From NCBI GenBank assembly GCA_005884825.1, contig VAZT01000142.1:1-11724 (forward strand): DNA of 11,724 nt. The letters are read 5' to 3'. The notes under the pieces are model-generated. The model ran no database searches, was not told the DNA's origin, and saw only the letters and a program-made list of their open reading frames with translations. The stretch is from Alphaproteobacteria bacterium (GTDB lineage Bacteria > Pseudomonadota > Alphaproteobacteria > ATCC43930 > CGMCC-115725). The translations under genes were made by a program, and so were the position numbers. Within the stretch, counting starts at the first letter, position 1; each line of letters starts with the position of its first letter. Positions 1-6,209 of the stretch are shown here, in pieces.

Positions 1-48
1 CACAGCCGGCCGCAAAAGGCAGCTGCTGGTGACTGGGCCGATCGTGGT

Positions 49-624
49 TCAGCGGAGCCCTGCCTCACCAACGACGCGGGCGATCTCTTCTCGGACCAGC
101 CGCTCGACCAACCGGGGGAGATTTTCGTCGAGCCAAGTCTGCAGCAGCGGTCGCAACAGATCGCGCACGATATCTTCGAGAGTGCGGTCGACGCCTCCGA
201 GTGGAAGCTCGCCCTCTCGGCGCCGGTCTCGTGGTAAGGCGCCGAGCTGGGCGAATGCGGCCGCAGCGGCTCCCGATGTCGCGGACGACAAGATGCGTTC
301 GCGGCCGAGCTCGAGCCTCGGCTCAACCTCGGCCTCGGGAGGTAACGCACCGGGACCGCTCCCTGCGGTCGCATTCGCGGCCGCGGGATCGGCGCCGGCT
401 GAGGATCGGGTAGGCCGCCCATCTGAATTCCCCGCCTCGGGGGCGACGCGCCGCACCGACCCGTCTTCGTCGACGACCTCAGTCAGTTCGAGGATCTCGC
501 TCTTTTCTCCTGGAGTTGGACGGACCGGTTCGAGCGACGTCTTTTCGTCCGTAATGATGCGGCTGATCGAGGCGATTATTTCTTCCATAGAGGGTTCTGA
601 CGGCGATTTGGCGTTTTCCGGCAT
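49..624 (-). CDS. popZ: PopZ, polar organizing protein (DUF2497 family)
   Basis: A 191-residue protein with the three-part build of alphaproteobacterial PopZ. The N-terminal helix at residues 13-28 (MEEIIASISRIITDEK) is the partner-binding segment that reads MEEILASIRRII in many homologues. A long disordered linker follows, rich in Pro, Ala and acidic residues, with the family's LELTEVVDEDG at 45-55. The conserved C-terminal helices at about 148-185 (LEDIVRDLLRPLLQTWLDENLP then RLVERLVREEI) are the self-assembly region. Known role of the family: it forms a polymeric cytoplasmic matrix at the cell pole and anchors ParB/parS and cell-cycle regulators. The protein lies downstream of tolC on the same strand with an 85-bp gap. 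No clear Shine-Dalgarno precedes the ATG at 624, but starting at the internal Met13 would cut the conserved helix, so I keep 624. Length is close to Caulobacter PopZ. Confidence 0.9.
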   Translation of the reverse strand: MPENAKSPSEPSMEEIIASISRIITDEKTSLEPVRPTPGEKSEILELTEVVDEDGSVRRVAPEAGNSDGRPTRSSAGADPAAANATAGSGPGALPPEAEVEPRLELGRERILSSATSGAAAAAFAQLGALPRDRRREGELPLGGVDRTLEDIVRDLLRPLLQTWLDENLPRLVERLVREEIARVVGEAGLR

Positions 625-709
625 GGAGGCAAACCAAAAAAGGCTTGGAACACCTCTAACCTAGGTAAGACGGCGAGGATTTGCCAGCGGAACCGGCCTG
701 CCCAGCGGC

Positions 710-2194
710 TTACTCAGAAAGACCGCCTCGGAAACCGATCCATTTGTCTTTCACCTCCTTGTAGTGCTGCTCCATATCAAAGAGCTTGACCGGGAGGTTC
801 AGCTCGGGTGCGATCAGCCGTCCGACGGCCGACGCCAAGTTGAATTCCGCAAGAGCCGCATCGTGCTGCGCGGTAACGAGCTGAGACTGGGTCTGCAGCA
901 GCGTCTGGTTCTGGATCAGAACGTCCAGCACGGTGCGGGTGCCGACCAGCGCCTCTTGCTGGGTCCCTTCGAGCGCGATCTGAGCCGCTCGCACAGCCGC
1001 CGCAAAGGAAGAAATGCTGGCCCGCGCCGCTTGCAAAGTCGACCAGAACTGCGTCGCCGTCTGAACCGCCGCCCGGCGCGCGTCATCGACCTGGCTGCGC
1101 CGTTGCCCGACCGTCTGCTCGGCCTGCCGCGTCTGCGAATAAATGGCGCCTCCCTCGTAGAGCGGCATCGTCAGTTGCGCGGTGACTTGCGCCGAGTTGG
1201 TCAGCGTGCCTTTAAAATTGACCGACTGATCATAGGTGCGGGCGAGAGTGCCGATAACTGAGACTTGCGGCAGCAATTGGCCGCGTACGACATCGATGTT
1301 GTCGCGGGCGGCAAGTTCGGCGAAGGTTGCCGAGATCACATTGAAGTTATTATTCGCGGCAAGGCTTAGGGCCTCTTCGCGCGTGGCCGGCAGCGCCGGA
1401 CGCTCGCGCGGCAACATCAGCCTTCCCGGTGGGTGCCCGACCGCACGAACATACTCGGCTCGACTTATCTCTAACGTACCTTGCTGGGTAACAAGGGTCC
1501 CCTGAGCTTGCGCAAGGGCGGCCTCGGCCTGTGCCACGTCGGTGCGAGTAACCTCGCCTACACGGAAACGGTCCTGGGTCGCTTCGAGCTGCTTGCGCAG
1601 GACCTCGACGTTGTTGCGGTCGACCTCGACTAGTGCCTGATCGCGCACGACGTCGAGATAGGCCATCGCAACCGCCTGGAAAACCGTGGTCTCGACCGCG
1701 AGTGTCTGCGCCCGAGTAGATTCCACGGTGTTGATTGCCTGGCGGGTCTGCGCCACGGTCCGACCGCCGCGGTAAATCGGCTGCGTCGCCTGAAACTGAA
1801 TCACGTCAGGTCTGGTGATCGCGTGGGTCACGGATCTCGTTATGCCGGCCGCCTGCGCCGCGGCGCCCGGCTGCGCCTCTAACGAGGCCGTCGCTAGCCC
1901 GATTTGGCCAGTGAAGGTGACCTGCGGCCGCCAAAACGACAAAGCTTGCGGGACTTGCTCGTCGGTCGCCCGCAACAAGGCGCGTTGCGCGAGGAGTTGT
2001 GGATTTGTGTTATATGCCTCGGCCAAGGCGTCGGTCAGCGTTTGCGCGTGCGCCGAACTCGCGGCAAAGGTCGCAGCGAGCCCGGCAAGCGCCGCAAGAC
2101 TAACGATCCGCCACGACGAGCCGGCACCTGAGCGCCGCCGAAGGCCGGTAAGACCAGCGGGCCGGATTTCGGGGATTGGCTCGGCTCCGGACAT
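710..2194 (-). CDS. tolC: TolC-family outer membrane efflux/secretion channel
   Basis: A 494-residue TolC-type protein: a trimeric outer-membrane channel and periplasmic tunnel that serves type I secretion and RND/MFS efflux pumps. I place the start at ATG 2194. The frame stays open upstream into pcm, but this ATG has GAGG five bases upstream and lies 7 bp after the pcm stop. A signal peptide occupies roughly residues 1-50 (basic RRR at 20-22, hydrophobic SLAALAGLAATFAASS, cleavage after AHA). The mature protein opens with QTLTDALAEAYNTNPQLLA, the typical beginning of the alphaproteobacterial TolC family. Two OEP repeats follow, rich in Gln/Ala coiled-coil helices, with the repeated beta-strand cues YRGGRTVAQTRQA and YEGGAIYSQTRQA. 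The C-terminal LNLPVKLFD...HYKEVKDKW tail is also characteristic. It is probably co-transcribed with pcm. The substrate cannot be read from sequence. Confidence 0.95.
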   Translation of the reverse strand: MSGAEPIPEIRPAGLTGLRRRSGAGSSWRIVSLAALAGLAATFAASSAHAQTLTDALAEAYNTNPQLLAQRALLRATDEQVPQALSFWRPQVTFTGQIGLATASLEAQPGAAAQAAGITRSVTHAITRPDVIQFQATQPIYRGGRTVAQTRQAINTVESTRAQTLAVETTVFQAVAMAYLDVVRDQALVEVDRNNVEVLRKQLEATQDRFRVGEVTRTDVAQAEAALAQAQGTLVTQQGTLEISRAEYVRAVGHPPGRLMLPRERPALPATREEALSLAANNNFNVISATFAELAARDNIDVVRGQLLPQVSVIGTLARTYDQSVNFKGTLTNSAQVTAQLTMPLYEGGAIYSQTRQAEQTVGQRRSQVDDARRAAVQTATQFWSTLQAARASISSFAAAVRAAQIALEGTQQEALVGTRTVLDVLIQNQTLLQTQSQLVTAQHDAALAEFNLASAVGRLIAPELNLPVKLFDMEQHYKEVKDKWIGFRGGLSE

Positions 2195-2201
2195 CAGGGC
2201 C

Positions 2202-2861
2202 TCAGCAAAACTCGAAAGCGGGCTTCGGTGCGAAGCCCGGCAGCAAGGGGGTTGCGGCATCAAATATAACGCGCCGCGCAAGCACTCCGCCAGTGCGTGT
2301 CGTCAGGATCGCACGGCCGCTCGCGCTGCCCGCCTTGACGACGGCAAGAAGCCTACCCCCGTCCGCGAGTTGAGCCGCGAGCTCGGGCGACACCTCGGCG
2401 ACCGCGCCGCCGAACAGGATTACATCGTAAGGAGTACGCGGCCGATACCCCTCGTGCAATGGACCTTCGACGACACTGACCGACGCGATAGCGTGCTCGA
2501 CGAGAGCAGCGCGTGCACGCCGGGCCAGTTCGGGATCCTCTTCGAGAGCGAGGACACTCCGAGCGAGCAACGCGGTCAGAGCCGCTTCGTATCCCGTTCC
2601 GGCACCGACGATCAGCGCGGCTTCGGTGCGGGCAATTTCCGCCGCCTGCAGCAGCCGGGCGGCGACCATCGGCTCCATCAGATAACGCCCACCGCCGAGC
2701 GGCAAATCCTCATCGATGTAGGCAACAGAGCGAAGGTGCGCGGGTACAAAAAGCTCGCGCCTTATGCTGGCAAAGGCGTTGAGGACCCGATCGTCAGTAA
2801 CTTTGTTGGGTCGGAGCTGGCTCTCGATCATATGAGAGCGGGCAACTTCGAATACAGTCAT
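2202..2861 (-). CDS. pcm: Pcm-like protein-L-isoaspartate O-methyltransferase family protein
   Basis: A 219-residue class I SAM-dependent methyltransferase of the Pcm family. The ATG at 2861 is preferred to the TTG one codon upstream. Visible features are the N-terminal ARSHMIESQLRPNKVTDDRVL, then RRELFVP at 34-40, LPLGGGRYLMEP at 53-64, the SAM-binding glycine loop VGAGTGY at 85-91 and the acidic strand LALEED at 104-109. Pcm repairs isoaspartyl residues in aged proteins. This subtype, which in alphaproteobacteria sits next to tolC, departs from the classical pattern: GAGTGYE instead of GTGSGY, and RYLMEPMV in place of the usual ISxPxxxA substrate strand. The methyl-transfer fold is therefore clear, but the isoaspartate substrate is inherited from the family name. 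A promoter-like TTGTGC-17-TATAAA lies just upstream. The stop is 7 bp from the tolC start. Confidence 0.85.
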   Translation of the reverse strand: MTVFEVARSHMIESQLRPNKVTDDRVLNAFASIRRELFVPAHLRSVAYIDEDLPLGGGRYLMEPMVAARLLQAAEIARTEAALIVGAGTGYEAALTALLARSVLALEEDPELARRARAALVEHAIASVSVVEGPLHEGYRPRTPYDVILFGGAVAEVSPELAAQLADGGRLLAVVKAGSASGRAILTTRTGGVLARRVIFDAATPLLPGFAPKPAFEFC

Positions 2862-2885
2862 CAACTATCCCGTTCGTGTCACGCG

Positions 2886-2914
2886 TTTATATCTGGCGTG
2901 TCGGGGAGGCACAA
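2886..2914 (-). promoter_or_regulatory. Putative sigma70 promoter for pcm-tolC
   Basis: Read on the minus strand, TTGTGC (2914-2909) is followed after exactly 17 bases by TATAAA (2891-2886). The -10 box matches the consensus at five of six positions. It lies in the 72-bp gap between folK and pcm and would give a leader of about 18 bases before the pcm ATG. Inferred from sequence pattern only. Confidence 0.5.
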
Positions 2915-2933
2915 TCGACGGAACCAGCTTCGG

Positions 2934-3428
2934 TCAGCACGAGAGGCGCTCGATCTGCTGTTCGGAGGACAGCCGGGCCAGCAATTGCGCCGCGGTGAGC
3001 CCCAAAATCGGGTGGCGCCAGTCCGGCGCGATCTCGGCGATCGGCATCAAAACGAACCGACGTTCGTGCAGTCTCGGGTGAGGCAGGACGAGCGACGTGG
3101 CGTTCATCACCTCGCCCTGATAGTCGAGAATGTCGAGGTCGAGAATGCGCGGTCCGTTGGGTTCTCCGCGAATCCGGCCAAAATGCCGCTCCGTGGTCTG
3201 CAGCACTGTGAGCAGGTCCTTCGCTGAGAGTTCCGTCGCCAAGGAGACGACGGCGTTGACAAACCAGGGTTGGTCTGATTGAGGCACGGGCTCCGTACGA
3301 TACCATCCGGAACGCGTCAGGATTCTGATGCGCTCCGCCGTCAGAGCCGCCAGCGCGGCGGACAGCGTGTCGCGTGGCGGACCAAACCGAGCGCTTTCCA
3401 GGTTCCCGCCGATCCCGATCAGAACCAT
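2934..3428 (-). CDS. folK: 2-amino-4-hydroxy-6-hydroxymethyldihydropteridine diphosphokinase (HPPK)
   Basis: A 164-residue HPPK. It transfers pyrophosphate from ATP to 6-hydroxymethyl-7,8-dihydropterin in folate synthesis, in the cytoplasm. Signatures: the opening VLIGIGGNL (usual LGSNL); YRTEPVP at 43-49; PWFVNAVV at 54-61 for pterin binding; and the HPPK core GPRILDLDIL at 92-101, with Arg94 and the Mg-binding pair Asp97/Asp99. LPHPRLHERRFVLMP at 115-129 follows. Two in-frame ATGs exist, at 3443 and 3428. I choose 3428 because GGAGG sits six bases upstream of it and homologues begin at this point, while 3443 has no ribosome binding site. The gene heads the minus-strand cluster, diverges from the NYN gene, and is followed by pcm after 72 bp. 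Length is normal for the family. Confidence 0.95.
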   Translation of the reverse strand: MVLIGIGGNLESARFGPPRDTLSAALAALTAERIRILTRSGWYRTEPVPQSDQPWFVNAVVSLATELSAKDLLTVLQTTERHFGRIRGEPNGPRILDLDILDYQGEVMNATSLVLPHPRLHERRFVLMPIAEIAPDWRHPILGLTAAQLLARLSSEQQIERLSC

Positions 3429-3434
3429 CCGAAT

Positions 3435-3439
3435 CCTCC
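3435..3439 (-). promoter_or_regulatory. Ribosome binding site that fixes the folK start
   Basis: GGAGG on the minus strand, six bases before the ATG at 3428. The alternative ATG at 3443 lies upstream of this site and has no purine-rich sequence before it, so the shorter protein is the likely product. Confidence 0.75.
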
Positions 3440-3489
3440 GCATGGCCGCCGCTTGACCCGGAATGCGCAGTGTAAGACACTTCTGCTAC

Positions 3490-3518
3490 ATTATCGATGT
3501 GAAGGAGCATTTAGTCAG
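3490..3518 (-). promoter_or_regulatory. Putative folK promoter in the divergent folK/NYN gap
   Basis: On the minus strand CTGACT (3518-3513) is separated by 17 bases from GATAAT (3495-3490), giving four and five matches to the -35 and -10 consensus. The -35 box abuts the ATG of the divergent NYN gene, and the spacer overlaps that gene's ribosome binding site at 3501-3507. On the plus strand the same AT-richer patch holds TGCTACATT (3484-3492), a possible extended -10 for the NYN gene without a good -35. Pattern-based only. Confidence 0.4.
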
Positions 3519-4100
3519 ATGATTTTCTATCCGGAAGAGCGCCTCGCCATTTTCATCGACGGGGCTAACCTCTATTCAGCCGCTCGGGGTCTCGCGTTCG
3601 ACATAGACTATAGACGGTTACTCGAATTATTTAGCACGAAGGGACGGCTGATTCGGGCATTCTATTACACTGCCTTGGTAGAAGACCAAGAGTACTCGCC
3701 GATCAGACCGCTTGTTGATTGGCTAGACTACAACGGTTATGCAATGGTCACCAAGCCGACGAAGGAGTTCACTGACGCAATGGGGCGGCGGCGGATCAAG
3801 GGTAATATGGATATCGAGCTGGCAATCGATATGCTCGAAATGGCTTCGTATATCGATCACGCCATCCTGTTCTCGGGTGACGGGGATTTTCGCAGGCTAG
3901 TGGAAGCCGTGCAGCGTAAGGGCGTCCGCGTGTCGGTCGTTTCAACAATCCGCTCGTCGCCGCCGATGGTTTCCGACGATCTGCGCCGCCAAGCGGACAA
4001 TTTCATCGAACTTCAGGATCTTGCACCGAGCCTGATGCGCAACCATCAAATTCGGGAGGATATTAACCGCGCCCGTGCCGAACCGGTGGACGAGGCTTGA
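3519..4100 (+). CDS. NYN-domain protein (LabA/DUF88 family), predicted ribonuclease
   Basis: A 193-residue, single-domain NYN protein of the LabA/DUF88 type with a PIN-like fold. The acidic metal-binding residues are in the expected places: Asp14 in FIDGANLY (residues 12-19), Asp98 in KGNMDIELAIDM, and Asp121/Asp123 in FSGDGDF. The family is predicted to cleave RNA, possibly tRNA or rRNA, but this bacterial branch has little direct biochemistry. The frame is open upstream, but ATG 3519 has GAAGGAG at 3501-3507 and starts the protein just before the domain (MIFYPEERLAIFIDGANLY), so the longer version is unlikely. The stop TGA overlaps the TTG start of the uracil-DNA glycosylase, suggesting coupled translation. 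A LabA-type gene near folK, smpB and dapA is, to my knowledge, a common alphaproteobacterial arrangement. Confidence 0.9.
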   Translation: MIFYPEERLAIFIDGANLYSAARGLAFDIDYRRLLELFSTKGRLIRAFYYTALVEDQEYSPIRPLVDWLDYNGYAMVTKPTKEFTDAMGRRRIKGNMDIELAIDMLEMASYIDHAILFSGDGDFRRLVEAVQRKGVRVSVVSTIRSSPPMVSDDLRRQADNFIELQDLAPSLMRNHQIREDINRARAEPVDEA

Positions 4101-4801
4101 CCGTTTGTAACCCGGCAGCTCAGCCGCCCCGGTACTGTTCCCTCTGCCCGCGCCTTGCGGCGTTTCGGGAGGCTCAGGAGAGAGCCCACCCGGAATGGTT
4201 CAATGGGCCGGTGCCGCCCTTCGGCGATGCCCAAGCCGAATTGCTGATCGTGGGCCTCGCGCCGGGCTTGCGCGGCGCGAACCGGACGGGGCGTCCGTTT
4301 ACCGGCGATTACGCCGGCGGGCTGCTCTATGCGACGTTGCGCAAGTACGGGTTCGCCGAGGGTGATTATGACGCCCGGCCGGACGACGGTCTTGCGCTCC
4401 GGCGGGTGCGCATCACCAATGCGGTTCGCTGTGTCCCGCCCCAAAACAAGCCCGAACCGAGCGAGATCGCGAACTGCCGTCGGTTTTTGTTCGCCGAAAT
4501 CAATGATATGCCTCGGCTTCGTGCGATCCTGGCACTCGGCGCGATTGCCCATCACGCGGTGCTCACCGCGCTCGGCTTTCGCCGCGCATTATTCCCTTTC
4601 GAGCACGGCCGACTGCATCGCCTAGCTCGCGGGCTGACGCTTGCCGACAGTTATCATTGCTCTCGACTCAATACCAATACGGGCAAGCTCAGCCCCGCAA
4701 TGTTCGAAGCGATCTTCGCCACACTGCGCGGCGACCTCGATCCGCCGCAAGGCGGAATAGCCTATCCCGGTGCCGGGCTGGATTTGGCGATCCGGCCTTA
4801 G
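4097..4801 (+). CDS. Uracil-DNA glycosylase, family 5 (UDGb), iron-sulfur type
   Basis: A 234-residue family 5 uracil-DNA glycosylase, which removes uracil and other deaminated bases from DNA to begin base excision repair. Motif 1 is GLAPGLRGANRTGRPFTGD at 53-71, the family 5 form; it lacks the catalytic Asp of family 1 and the Glu of family 4. Motif 2 is YHCSRLNTNTGKLSP at 186-200. Cys14 and Cys17 (CSLC), Cys112 and Cys127 fit the four ligands of the structural [4Fe-4S] cluster. The start is TTG at 4097, whose last two bases are the first two of the upstream TGA stop. No other start lies between here and the in-frame stop at 4064, and GGTGG at 4085-4089 could serve as the binding site. Motif 2 has Cys where many homologues have Pro (HPS). 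The 3' end meets the smpB remnant tail to tail. Confidence 0.9.
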   Translation: MTVCNPAAQPPRYCSLCPRLAAFREAQERAHPEWFNGPVPPFGDAQAELLIVGLAPGLRGANRTGRPFTGDYAGGLLYATLRKYGFAEGDYDARPDDGLALRRVRITNAVRCVPPQNKPEPSEIANCRRFLFAEINDMPRLRAILALGAIAHHAVLTALGFRRALFPFEHGRLHRLARGLTLADSYHCSRLNTNTGKLSPAMFEAIFATLRGDLDPPQGGIAYPGAGLDLAIRP

Positions 4802-5150
4802 GTGTTTCGCTCGCGTAGGATGCGGGCCAAAGCGGTACGACCGTGATGCCGTCTCGCCGGATCGCGCCCAGCAACCGGTTCATTTGCTTGCGGTGCAATA
4901 ACAGCTTTCGCGGCCGCCGCGGTTGATGATTGAAGTGGGCGGAGGCCGAATATTCCGGGATGTTTGCGTTGACCAAGTAAAGCTCGCCTGCGTTCTCGTC
5001 CGCATAAGCCTCAGCGATGCTGGCCTGCCCCTGGCGCAACACCTTCACCTCGGTGCCCTGCAAGACGACCCCCGCCTCCAACGTGTCCTCGATCAAGTAA
5101 TCGTGGCGTGCTCGCCGATTTTGGGCGACATGTCGGTCGGCGGCGCGCAT
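4689..5150 (-). pseudogene. smpB: SmpB (SsrA-binding protein), disrupted by an out-of-frame internal deletion
   Basis: SmpB binds tmRNA and is needed for trans-translation, the rescue of stalled ribosomes. From ATG 5150, which shares its first base with the dapA stop, codons 1-107 are a normal SmpB OB-fold: NRRARHDYLIEDTLEAG, QGTEVKVLRQG, GELYLVNANIPEY, HQPRRPRKLLLHRKQM, ending GITVVPL. Homologues continue with about 37 residues (LYF...KVEL.LAKGKK.HDKR...DW...K) before the C-terminal ARI/L-basic tail. None of that is here. The frame enters 46 unrelated residues antisense to the UDG gene and stops at 4689, for a total of 153 codons. In another frame, 4830-4798 reads LARILRERNT and then stop, which looks like the true C-terminus. 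The simplest reading is a deletion of roughly 110 bases, not a multiple of three. The lost part contacts the decoding centre and tmRNA, so the product is probably inactive. An assembly error is the main alternative. Confidence 0.8.
4798..4830 (-). other. Out-of-frame remnant of the smpB C-terminus
   Basis: On the minus strand, in the frame two bases off the open smpB frame, codons read LARILRERNT followed by TAA at 4800-4798. SmpB proteins end with a similar segment (E. coli has DKARIMKNAHR). The TAA overlaps the TAG of the convergent glycosylase gene, a natural place for the ancestral gene to end. This supports an internal loss rather than a simple truncation. Confidence 0.6.
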
Positions 5151-6028
5151 CAGCTGAGAAGGCCGGCGCTCCGCATCGCCCGCTGCACCTTCTCCTGTGT
5201 CTCCGGCAGGATTGTCCATAACGGCTGCCGCACGTCAGGCGTGCAGCGTCCGAGCACAGACGCCGCATATTTGACCGGCGCCGGGCTGGTTTCGGCGAAC
5301 AGCGCATCGTGCAGCGGGATCAGGCGCTGATTGATTTCACGCACAGAAGCGAAATCGCCGCGCTGCCACGCCTCATGCAATTCCGAGCAAAGCCGCGGTG
5401 CGACATTTGCTGTCACCGAGATACAACCGTCGCCGCCTTGGGCAAGATACGCGACGGCGGTGGCGTCCTCTCCCGACAGCAGGCAGAAGCCCGCACCGAT
5501 ATCGACCCGCATGCGCAACGGTCGGGCGAGGTCGTTCGTCGCATCCTTTACGCCGACGATGTTCGGCAATTTGGCGAGGCGCGCCATGGTCGCGTTCGTC
5601 ATGTCGACCGCGGAGCGGCCCGGAATGTTGTAAATGATAATCGGCAGATCGACACTGTCGTGGATCGCCTTGAAATGCTGATAAAGGCCTTCCTGCGTCG
5701 GTTTGTTGTAGTAGGGGCAGACAATCAGCGCCGCATCGGCACCCGCCTCCTTGGCCTGCCGGGTCAGCGCGGCCGTATGCTCGGTCGAGTTTGTGCCGGT
5801 TCCGGCAATCACCGGGACGCGCTTACTTTTGGCGACCTCGACGCATAAGGTTACCAGCCGTTTTTGCTCGTCATCGGCGAGGGCCGGCGACTCGCCGGTC
5901 GTGCCGCACGGGACCAACCCGTGGGTTCCCTGGTCGATTTGCCAGGCGACATGCTCTTGAAATGCCCCCTCGTCCAGCTCGTGATCGCGAAACGGCGTGA
6001 TCAGCGCGACGAGCGATCCCTTGAACAT
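5150..6028 (-). CDS. dapA: 4-hydroxy-tetrahydrodipicolinate synthase
   Basis: A 292-residue DapA. It condenses pyruvate with aspartate semialdehyde, the first step committed to diaminopimelate (peptidoglycan) and lysine; cytoplasmic TIM barrel, usually a tetramer. All catalytic residues fall at the E. coli numbers: Thr44 in CGTTGES, Tyr107 in CPYYNKPTQEG, Tyr133 and Arg138 in IIYNIPGRSA, and the Schiff-base Lys161 in GVKDATND. ATG 6028 is preceded by GGAGG at five bases. The stop TGA shares one base with the smpB ATG, so the two are translationally coupled. A divergent lytic transglycosylase lies upstream, so a cell-wall precursor enzyme and a cell-wall turnover enzyme share one intergenic region. 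Nothing looks damaged in this gene. Confidence 0.97.
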   Translation of the reverse strand: MFKGSLVALITPFRDHELDEGAFQEHVAWQIDQGTHGLVPCGTTGESPALADDEQKRLVTLCVEVAKSKRVPVIAGTGTNSTEHTAALTRQAKEAGADAALIVCPYYNKPTQEGLYQHFKAIHDSVDLPIIIYNIPGRSAVDMTNATMARLAKLPNIVGVKDATNDLARPLRMRVDIGAGFCLLSGEDATAVAYLAQGGDGCISVTANVAPRLCSELHEAWQRGDFASVREINQRLIPLHDALFAETSPAPVKYAASVLGRCTPDVRQPLWTILPETQEKVQRAMRSAGLLS

Positions 6029-6057
6029 CGTTTCCTCCGGGATTGCATTGCCAATTT

Positions 6058-6086
6058 ACGATAGTCCTCGCGGCCATCGGCTTCAA
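6058..6086 (-). promoter_or_regulatory. Putative dapA-smpB promoter
   Basis: On the minus strand TTGAAG (6086-6081) and TATCGT (6063-6058) are spaced by 17 bases, with four matches each to the sigma70 consensus. This would place the transcript start about 22 bases before the dapA ATG. A second -35-like TTGGCA nearer the gene has no -10 partner. Moderate to weak support. Confidence 0.4.
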
Positions 6087-6139
6087 CAGCGCCGGAATGA
6101 CCCGGTGCACACGCGCTCGGGGCGCGTTTGGCGTCGGTC

Positions 6140-6168
6140 TTGCCCAGGTGCCAGAAAAACAGTAAGAG
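6140..6168 (+). promoter_or_regulatory. Weak candidate promoter for slt
   Basis: TTGCCC (6140-6145) and TAAGAG (6163-6168) lie 17 bases apart upstream of slt, with four and three consensus matches. It is the best candidate I found in the dapA/slt gap, but the -10 is poor. Confidence 0.25.
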
Positions 6169-6194
6169 AACTTTGCCTCATCTTTGATTCACCC

Positions 6195-6200
6195 AAGGAG
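6195..6200 (+). promoter_or_regulatory. Ribosome binding site supporting a TTG start for slt
   Basis: AAGGAG ends nine bases before TTG 6210. No ATG stands at a sensible place: the upstream ATG at 5997 lies inside dapA and would add about 71 residues before the signal peptide. This site therefore decides the start. Confidence 0.65.
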
Positions 6201-6209
6201 CCGCCGAGC

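Noticed and set aside
1..48. Possible end or start of valS at the left edge
   Set aside because: valS is expected by gene order, but these bases hold no start codon with a binding site on the minus strand, so nothing can be called.
29..664. A 211-codon plus-strand frame over popZ
   Set aside because: Ser/Arg-rich low-complexity translation opposite a recognised PopZ gene, with no ribosome binding site of note.
1815..3227. A 470-codon plus-strand open frame across tolC, pcm and folK
   Set aside because: It is antisense to three recognised genes, has no domain, and reflects third-position GC bias.
5151..5219. A longer smpB start at 5219
   Set aside because: It would add 23 residues inside dapA without similarity to SmpB N-termini. 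The ATG at 5150, coupled to the dapA stop, fits the family.
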